A DNA stretch of 64,000 bases from NCBI GenBank assembly GCA_956465555.1, contig OY101126.1:1468501-1532500 (forward strand), read 5' to 3'. Origin of the DNA: Nitzschia sp. pyKryTriq1. Lineage: Eukaryota > Bacillariophyta > Bacillariophyceae > Bacillariales > Bacillariaceae. The notes below the pieces were generated by a model, which saw only the letters and a program-made list of their open reading frames with translations, had not been told where the DNA came from and searched no databases. Shown piece after piece: positions 55,676 to 64,000 of this stretch (the first letter of the stretch is position 1; each line of letters begins with the position of its first letter). A program made the translations under genes and the position numbers.

Positions 55676-55891
55676 TCGAATCCTGCTTGGAAACTTTTAT
55701 TTATGAACACTGGTATTCGCAAAGATCCTATTTTAACAATGGATCTTGTGTCCTCGTCTCGCCAGTATTATCGCAAGAGTATCCAGAAGGTGATGAGTCC
55801 CAGAAGACGAGTAGTTTCTAGAACCTAGTCCAGACTAAACTGTTATAAAATTGGAATCTACTGATTTAGTAACACCGTACATTCTAAGTGG
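55676..55891 (+). repeat. Direct repeat copy 1 (5' LTR part)
   Basis: Starts TCGAATCCTGCTTGGAAAC and ends ACATTCTAAGTGG. It appears identical over its full length to 56497-56712. Confidence 0.92.
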
Positions 55892-55941
55892 TTATTACGC
55901 CCAATTCAGTAGTAGTGCCTCCAACGCACACGCATCCTCTA

Positions 55942-56527
55942 AAAGATCCCGGGCGACGCGGATACTCCATCGTCCGCCGGATCGGCAGAGTCTTTTGAAC
56001 ACATCGAGGGAGGTGGCTTCTTCCCCTTCGATAGTGACCAGCCAAGTCCTCGTCGTACAGACCCACAGCAGAGCCCTGATCAAGCTACTACTCCGATGTC
56101 TGGCAACCAAGGAACAACCGCGGCTGCGCCTACGCCAGCTCCAGCACCTGCGCCTACGCCAGCCCCTTCTCCCGCGCCCACGCCGGGACCCACCAGCTTC
56201 AAGCCCCAGACACCGAAAATGGGAGGCCTTGTCCAGACAGGCCCGACTGAGTATTGCGCTTGGACTGGTGGAAAGCCCAAAGCCGACTGGAGTGGACTTG
56301 ATTCCACCGCAGCAGCGGCCCCCAAGGATGCCTTCCAGTATCGCCCGTCCTCCCCTGGATCGGCTCAGAAGAGCAACAAGCACCGAGAAGAGGGATTGAG
56401 CGACAAGTTTGGCATGAAGTCTAATCTCACCGAACTTCGAGAGACGATGAACGAGTACTTTGTGCGAACTGGTCTTGACACCATCGCATACTTGCCTCGA
56501 ATCCTGCTTGGAAACTTTTATTTATGA
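55942..56527 (+). pseudogene. Gag-like fragment of the LTR element
   Basis: Open frame of about 194 codons after an in-frame stop near 55941, with its first ATG only at 56096 (MSGNQGTTAAAP). The product has a Pro/Ala/Thr-rich linker (PTPAPAPAPTPAPSPAP). It then has the segments YCAWTGGKPKADWSG and GMKSNLTELRETMNEYFVRT followed by GLDTIAYLPR. That last pattern resembles the start of copia-type Gag proteins of diatoms. It is cut off by the second repeat, which supplies the last residues and the stop. Confidence 0.5.
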
Positions 56528-56712
56528 ACACTGGTATTCGCAAAGATCCTATTTTAACAATGGATCTTGTGTCCTCGTCTCGCCAGTATTATCGCAAGAG
56601 TATCCAGAAGGTGATGAGTCCCAGAAGACGAGTAGTTTCTAGAACCTAGTCCAGACTAAACTGTTATAAAATTGGAATCTACTGATTTAGTAACACCGTA
56701 CATTCTAAGTGG
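56497..56712 (+). repeat. Direct repeat copy 2 (3' LTR part)
   Basis: Second copy of the 216-bp repeat, 821 bp downstream of the first. Sequence diverges immediately outside both ends. Confidence 0.92.
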
Positions 56713-57113
56713 GTATTGGCATATTTCCCGCATGCTGTTGAATGTGATGTGGCGGACAGACGGCAGTAAAGATCTTCGATCTCATGTCGCGAAAGATTTT
56801 TCTTCGCAGGCATACACGTGCGTACAGTACTCATACGTACCGGTACGTTCCGTACACGCGTCCCGCGTATCTTCTTTTCGTGCTTCGTGCTTATACTGCT
56901 CAGTGCTTATAGTATTATGCTTTGTGCACATTCACATTTTAATTTGCACTTCGTATTAACGTTGCGGCAGCCAACGCAAAAAAGCACCTGCACAGTGCAC
57001 AGACAGTACCGGTACCGGTACCGGTACCGGTGCCGGTACACATATCGGTAGCGTCAAATCATATTCAAGCTCGGCATCACACAGTCATTACGAATAATAC
57101 CATCAGTACGAAT
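56713..57113. other. Intergenic region upstream of dsRBD-like gene
   Basis: Contains a strong palindromic run of GTACCGGTACCGGTACCGGT type at 57005-57045 and GTAC-rich sequence at 56820-56865, just before the ATG at 57114. No gene was recognised. Confidence 0.6.
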
Positions 57114-58157
57114 ATGGAAGCATCGTCATCGATCGGACCTCATCATCAGCCTCCTCGCTCTGGTTTTGATGGGTGGAAAGCAGCGTTATGGAAGCATCGA
57201 ATGCCACCCGGCTACCAGCCGCCGCCCTCCGCAACAACAACAGCACCCGACCCCGAAGGCCGCTTCATTCCAGGGCACTTGTGGGGTGACTCGACCCTTA
57301 CGGAAACTTCTCCCCCTGTGGCCACCAGTACAGTGGGTTCTCCTACTCCCACTATGGAAACGGATCCAGTGCCAAGTCCACAGGAGGACGACACCAAAAC
57401 TGATGATGCTTCGCCTTCCGATGGTGCCCGAGACGAAGAAATGAGTGCGGAAATACTCGGGGATGAACCAACCGAAAACCGATTCTTCCTCGGGGCACCA
57501 TTCATCCCTACAACAACCCAAGGGTCTCCAAAAATGGCACTCAATGCCCTGTACGGGAAAGAAATGGAAGTGGACATCAGGGAAGATTCTTATTTTTATT
57601 GGAACCATAGAGGTCAATTTACATGCGTTGTGGTATGCCCAGTCACCTACGAAATATTTCCTGCTGGTCGGTACCAGTCAATGGCGCTCACAGCTTCGGG
57701 GGGAGACATTGGGATGACGGTCGATGACACAGGAATTGTGTGGTATTCTAGAAAAAAGGAAGCCGCCCAAGGAGCAGCGGCCTGTCGCTACGATTGTTGG
57801 TACTATCGCCAATGGTTGCTAAGCAATCCGTCAGCACCCAAAATTCGGCTCTTTGGGCTCGATGACCCCTATGGTAGTCCTGAAGATGATCGTCCCAGCA
57901 AAACTCTAGCTCTTATCCCTCCAGAGATCATGGAATCGATCCAAGCCAGAATTGTGGCTTGGAAAAAAGCAGCTCAAGAACGGAAACACGCCAAAGAACA
58001 GGAGGTCGTGGTGGAAGTAGAATCGGACGCCTATCGAAATGCATACCTAGAGACTCGAGGTGGAGGGGGACAGAATACGAATACCGGTACCGGTACGGGT
58101 AGTGACGAGGCAATGGATGACGACTCTCCGCAGATGCCAGGAGCAAATATACTTTAG
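57114..58157 (+). CDS. Unknown protein with dsRNA-binding-like segment
   Basis: The ATG at 57114 is chosen because the longer frame starts with GTG. The protein has 347 residues in a single exon. The first 160 residues are Pro/Thr/Asp-rich and disordered. Residues about 163-230 contain SYFYWNHRGQFTCVVVCPVT, then GIVWYSRKKEAAQGAAACRY. The beta-rich start followed by K-K-x-A-x3-AA in a final helix resembles a degenerate dsRBD, although no close family is recognised. An Arg/Lys/Glu helix and an acidic end follow. The neighbouring Dicer-like and Argonaute genes make an RNAi accessory role (as for R2D2 or HYL1-type partners) attractive but unproven. It converges with DHFR-TS. Confidence 0.5.
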   Translation: MEASSSIGPHHQPPRSGFDGWKAALWKHRMPPGYQPPPSATTTAPDPEGRFIPGHLWGDSTLTETSPPVATSTVGSPTPTMETDPVPSPQEDDTKTDDASPSDGARDEEMSAEILGDEPTENRFFLGAPFIPTTTQGSPKMALNALYGKEMEVDIREDSYFYWNHRGQFTCVVVCPVTYEIFPAGRYQSMALTASGGDIGMTVDDTGIVWYSRKKEAAQGAAACRYDCWYYRQWLLSNPSAPKIRLFGLDDPYGSPEDDRPSKTLALIPPEIMESIQARIVAWKKAAQERKHAKEQEVVVEVESDAYRNAYLETRGGGGQNTNTGTGTGSDEAMDDDSPQMPGANIL

Positions 58158-58314
58158 GTAGTTTTATGTTGAAATTTAAAATCCCAGTATGGCCGAATAC
58201 GACACGACGACACGACACGAACTAAAGTGTTGTGCGACCATGATTTGAAACGCATCGTATTAAACGTAGTAATACCTTTGAAATAAATTATTACTACTCC
58301 ACAACCCCCTGTCT

Positions 58315-59872
<1,558 letters not shown>

Positions 59873-60431
59873 GATTGTGTTGTTTGCTTGTGATTTTGAT
59901 AATATTGTATTGTCTTGCTGTATTCCGAGGCCGATACGAAATGGTTATTCGTATTGTAAAGGATACAAGCATGTACTGGTAGTCTACTGCCGGTACTGTA
60001 CTGTACGAGTACCGGTATTTTTGTCATTGCTGCGGTTGCGCTCTCCGCGGCTTCATCGCAGCCTCGCGCCTCTCATCGCGCTTTGTTTTATTATTTTGCT
60101 CTGATCATCTATCTGATGATGCCACCGACATGATCATTATTTCTATCGCGCCAAAAAATGAGGGGGATGTACGACATCGTCCAACCAATCAGTGATGCAC
60201 GACAACATGAGATCGTACGAATCAAATGGACCCCAGAGCGCAAGCGCCCCCACGCAGTAATTATCATAAGTACGAGTACAAGCATGCACCGCGGTGCTGT
60301 ACCTCATCGAGAACATCCACAAGGACGATACGAATGGACCATTACAGATTACAGGCACACCAGGTACTTGCAGCAGACCCTCCAGAGCACGAGTACGAGC
60401 ACGAGTAGAGTGGCATCATACCCGCAAGACC
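59873..60431. other. Divergent promoter region of DHFR-TS and second J-protein gene
   Basis: GTAC-rich palindromes at 59970-60020 and 60265-60300, and ACGAGTACGAGC repeats at 60390-60410, just upstream of the ATG at 60432. No gene was recognised. Confidence 0.5.
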
Positions 60432-62864
60432 ATGTCGACGAGTGCTGAAGAAGCAGAAGGAAGTGCAGCGGAGGAGCTGCGAGAGGAAACAGGAGTACCG
60501 GTACAAGCAGACAACGATGAAAGCAACGGGGAAACAAGCGGGACGACGAACGACAAGCCAGCTTCGGCGCTGTCTCCAGAAGAGAGTCGGGATGAACAAG
60601 CCAGTAGTGCTGCTACAAGTGGTGGAAACAAGAATGAAAGCAAAAACGAATCAGAAAGCGAAAAAGGCGATGCGATGGAGAACGAACTCGAAAAGGTGAA
60701 TCGAAATTATGAATTGTGAATTCTATGCTTGTACCGTCATTTGAATTTTCCACTGTATTCGTACCGGTACGTGAACGCTGAATTCAATTCTCACATGCTG
60801 CTCAATTATTGCAACAACAGGAACGACAAGTTTTCAACTCGCTCTTCAGTACCCGAAGACCCAAAGGTAAGTCAAAACGTCGGAAACGACAAAACGAACT
60901 ACCTAATTCAATGCAGCATACCTCGTCTCATTTTACATTTTCTCTCCAGATGGTTGGGCAGGCCTGGGCTCGGGTCTCAAGTCTGTTGCTAAAGGCAGTG
61001 CTGCTGGGATAGCCAGTCTGGTGGCTCAGCCTATTGTAGGAGCGAAAAACGGTGGGAGTAAGTTCCAGCATTTCAAGGGCTCACTGACTGACTGACTGAC
61101 TGACTCTCTGTATATCTGCCCAACTCACTTTCTTTTGTGCGACCAGTCGGTGGCTTCTTAACGGGCCTGGCAACGGGTGTTGCATCGTGCGTCGCTTTAC
61201 CCATCACCGGAGTTTGTGTAGGAGCGTATCAAGTAACAAGAGGTGTGGTCAATAGTGCAGAGGCCGTCTCGTCAGCAGCACAAGGAATGGTATGGAACGA
61301 TGATGCGAGGGAATGGTATTACTATCGACTCGATGACGACGCAGAAGAAGTGAAAAAGATAGACGAACAGAGGAAGAATGACGGAGCGGGAATGGCGTCA
61401 GCATCGGGCCCCAATCGGAAGGTGAAAGATGATTCGTTTTACAAATTACTTGGTGTACCAACCAACGCAAACCAATCTCAGATCAAGAAAGCATACTACG
61501 TAAAAGCGAGAAAATGCCACCCCGACAAGAATCCCGGTGATAATACTGCTCCAGCAAAATTTCAAGAACTGGGACACGCCTATCAAGTGCTAGCAAATGA
61601 TCAATCACGCGCTGCCTACGACAGGGACGGTCTAAACGATGCAGCAGAAAACAAGCTCTCAATGACGGAAATTGATCCCTACCTGTTTTTCGCGATTCTC
61701 TTTGGAAGCGAGAATGTCACCCCTTATATTGGAGAACTTTGGTTAGCTTCGAAAGCCGAAACACTCCTCAAAGACTCGAAAATGGCACAAGAGTTGGCAT
61801 CGAACATGAAAGAAAATGGAACAGAGTCCGAAGACCCCGACAAGCAATCAAAAAGAGAGGAACATGTTAAACAACTTCTTGAAGAGGACGAATTCGCGCA
61901 AAGGAAAAGACAGATCAATTGTGCGATCAACATTCGACAACGAATACAACCCTTTGTTGATTCAGAGGAGGGGATGGATGAAAGCGAATTTGTTGTGACT
62001 GTGCAAGCGGAAGCGGCCAAGATATGCCAGTCTTCATTCGGATACGTTTTCTGCACTGCGATTGGCAAAACGTTGGAACTTGAAGCAACTGAGTTTTTAG
62101 GATTCTCAAAAAGTGTTTTCGGAAGTTGGGACGCACATGCTGCATCCTTTCAAAAACAGACTGCCAGTCTCTCCAATAATATCAAAGTTGGTGTCGGCGT
62201 TGTCTCAGCAATCCGAGCCGGAAGTCAAGCAATGAAGCAGGTCGATGCTGCGCAGAAACAAAAGATGGAACAAAACCCGGATGGGAAGCCATCGTCACCC
62301 CTAGATGCTAGCAATGCGAAAGAAACAATGGAGAAGCTTGAGGATACTCTTCCAGCAATTCTAGAGCTTGCTTGGGCGTTCAACGTGCGCGACATTTCTA
62401 GGACCCTAAAAAAGGTCTGTCATAAACTTTTTTTCGATGCATCAGTTGATAGGGAAGTGCGTTGGAAACGCGCGGAAGCTGGTACGTACTGCCTGTATGG
62501 CTGCCTGTGTGTCTGTTGTGCAGTAGCCAGTCAGTGGCAGCGATGGTAAAACTCGGACTTCACCGCTTCCTCATGCGATCTTTTGTTCTTCTTTCGTAAT
62601 TCAGTTCGGATCCTCGGCCGGGAGTTTTATGCCATAGGGAAAGCAAGTGAGATTACTCGGACTCTAAATGAAAAGGGCGAAGATAAGAACGACATCAAGC
62701 TTAGAGCTGAAATCGCGGCAATGACAACGCTTGCAAAAGCCCAGGGCCAAGAAATCACGGAAGCGGAAGCAGAATTTCTGATTCGACAACAGCGGCAGAT
62801 GAAGCAGGCGGCAACCAATACAACAACGGCTGCGTCGGCACATCAGAAAGAAAATGGAACGTAG
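60432..62864 (+). CDS. J-domain co-chaperone with DnaJ-X domain
   Basis: Five exons: 60432-60695, 60821-60866, 60950-61057, 61147-62481 and 62605-62864, giving 670 residues. The first 88 residues are Glu/Ser-rich. Gly/Ala-rich helices (GGFLTGLATGVASCVALPIT) cover about 100-175. The J domain (about 235-300) has FYKLLGVPTNANQSQIKKAY and an intact HPD (RKCHPDKNPG). The DnaJ-X region starts DPYLFFAILFGSENVTPYIG (about 314) and extends through Lys/Glu-rich helices. The HPD implies real Hsp70 stimulation. The same architecture, order and glycine-rich lead occur in the gene at 16464-18772, whose HPD is SPD, so they are probably paralogues. Confidence 0.85.
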
Positions 62865-64000
62865 CTTCCTTCGCTGTGCACGAAACTATTTACTTTTAAT
62901 TGGAATACGTATTAGTTTTAACTTGTAATCAGCTTGTTTTTGTACATGCAGCGACGTGTAATTCCTGCTACCGGCACGATGATTTTCTTGCGCTTTAGTG
63001 TTTGTGGCGGTCGCATCTCTACGCTGCTGGGAAATCGGGGTCGAACAAGTAACAAACAAACTGCTGTGTACACACATGCACTTACGATTCGATATTTTTG
63101 ACACTTTCTCGGAAAGCCTATCAGAAACCATTATTATTTAAGCCTACTTCGTCCGGAGCACCCGTTCCGGTGTATCCTACTCTACAGTAGGAAGATCACA
63201 TTGCTCACATGTGTTTCATACGGCGTACCGTTGTGAACATGTGATAGCCACACTTTCTCGGAAAGCATCAGTAATTGTCATTATTCATGGATCACGCACA
63301 CAAAAACCCAAGCGAGCATACTCACGCACACCGGATTCTCCCGACAAACACCCAGAGGGACCCAACCCGGCCGGCCAAAAAAAGGTGGCTCCTAGTGTGA
63401 AGAGCCATTTCAAAAACACTATTGAGATGGCACCCGACCTCTTCCGTTGTGGACCGATTCCGCAAATATAAATCACCACAACAAATTTCACTTTCCCCAA
63501 CGGTACCACGTGACGTCCCTCACTCCCCGTAAATCTCCGCGAATGTCCACTCCCTCAGAAATGGCTAACGGCGGACTAAGCAAAATACATTTTCATACCA
63601 CAACTCAAAAACAGTATTGAGATGGCACCCGAACTCTTCCATTGTGGACCGATCCCGCAAATATAAATCACCACAACAAATTTCAATTTCCCCAACGGTA
63701 CCACGTGACGCCCCTCACTTCCCGTAAGTCTCCGCGAATGTCCACTCCCTCGGAAATGGCTAACAGCGGACTAAGCAAAATTCATTTTCATTTTGCTATA
63801 ATGCTAACATTATCTTATCTACTTATATCATTATATGCATACTGCAAAATAACCTTGAATAACTTAGGTTCCACACGGTCAAAGGAATTTGTAAACCTGC
63901 GGTAGCCATACTTCATCGAAAAGCCGATCACACGCCAAAGCATTGATCTCCTATCTTAAGAGAGCTTCGTTTCAAGTCTTTGGCATGCCAACCGGAGACA
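62865..64000. other. Non-coding right end with local duplications
   Basis: No supported gene. Two kinds of duplication are visible. ACTTTCTCGGAAAGC plus CATTATT sequence occurs at 63101-63138 and 63249-63286. A 190-bp unit is repeated at 63410-63797. Confidence 0.6.
63410..63797. repeat. Tandem pair of about 190-bp diverged repeats
   Basis: Copies at about 63410-63598 and 63606-63797 share long blocks such as GCAAATATAAATCACCACAA, CCCCAACGGTACCACGTGAC and CCGCGAATGTCCACTCCCTC. Differences are mostly single bases (roughly one in 15). Neither copy has a long coding frame. Confidence 0.85.

Larger units (their letters stand above)
55676..56712 (+). mobile_element. Truncated LTR retrotransposon (TRIM-like), gag fragment only
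   Basis: Two direct repeats of 216 bp that appear identical (55676-55891 and 56497-56712) flank 605 bp that encode a Gag-like fragment in the same orientation. No protease, integrase, RT or RNase H is present. The second repeat joins gag sequence abruptly, whereas the first is preceded by a hairpin starting TGTCGG (55589). This suggests the true LTR is about 300 bp and that an internal deletion removed pol and the 5' part of the 3' LTR. Identity of the repeats implies recent insertion or gene conversion. Family assignment to Ty1/copia-type diatom elements rests only on the Gag-like motif and is weak. Confidence 0.7.

Overview
This window looks like nuclear DNA of a photosynthetic stramenopile, most likely a diatom. 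Four things point that way. (1) Several genes have short GT-AG introns of about 85-180 nt. (2) Precursors carry a signal peptide followed by a phenylalanine-containing motif, as in bipartite targeting to a complex plastid (10849-13062, 23687-24427, 36209-38143). (3) DHFR and TS are fused, as in plants and many protists. (4) A secreted protein has a PTSRPTSK-type repeat tail common in diatoms. The species cannot be named from sequence alone. Coding density is high (about 20 genes in 64 kb). No rRNA, tRNA or CRISPR array was recognised.

Layout. The left edge cuts an F-box protein (1-2120, minus). Next come a very large membrane protein with PqiA-like modules (3181-8280), an EngB-type GTPase (8361-10154, minus) and a probable plastid protein with six cysteinyl-tRNA-synthetase-like helical repeats plus a SAP domain (10849-13062). 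A DNMT3-like cytosine methyltransferase (13204-15978, minus) is followed by a J-like protein (16464-18772), a purine/uracil-permease-like transporter (18963-21743, minus), PEX11 (22486-23382), a DUF3119 protein (23687-24427, minus), a secreted PLC-like phosphodiesterase (25126-26505) and an LRR/2OG-oxygenase (26586-27707, minus). Then follow an ATRX-like ADD-SNF2-CW remodeller (28176-33093), a repeat-rich region (33.1-36.2 kb), a MATH/signal peptidase I protein (36209-38143), a chromodomain-RdRP (38399-41834, minus), a PP2A B'' subunit (42519-44641), DGAT2 (45409-46638), a 14-exon Argonaute (46772-51632, minus), a Dicer-like RNase III (52017-55289, minus), an LTR-retroelement remnant (55676-56712), a dsRBD-like protein (57114-58157), DHFR-TS (58315-59872, minus) and a second J protein (60432-62864). 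Non-coding repeats fill the right end.

The main result is the concentration of genome-silencing machinery between 13.2 and 58.2 kb. It comprises a de novo-type DNA methyltransferase, an ATRX-like reader/remodeller, an RNA-dependent RNA polymerase fused to two chromodomains, an Argonaute, a Dicer-like enzyme and a candidate dsRNA-binding partner. Together these could form a chromatin-coupled small-RNA loop. Chromodomains would bring the RdRP to marked chromatin, the Dicer would cut its dsRNA product, an Argonaute lacking two expected slicer residues would act as a guide-RNA adaptor, and the ATRX-like and DNMT3-like proteins would act on chromatin and DNA. That functional link is inference from domain content and proximity. 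Housekeeping and lipid genes are interspersed, so this is a loose cluster and not an operon.

All exon boundaries were drawn by eye from splice consensus, reading phase and protein family fit. Starts were moved to the first in-frame ATG wherever the longest open frame began with a non-ATG codon.
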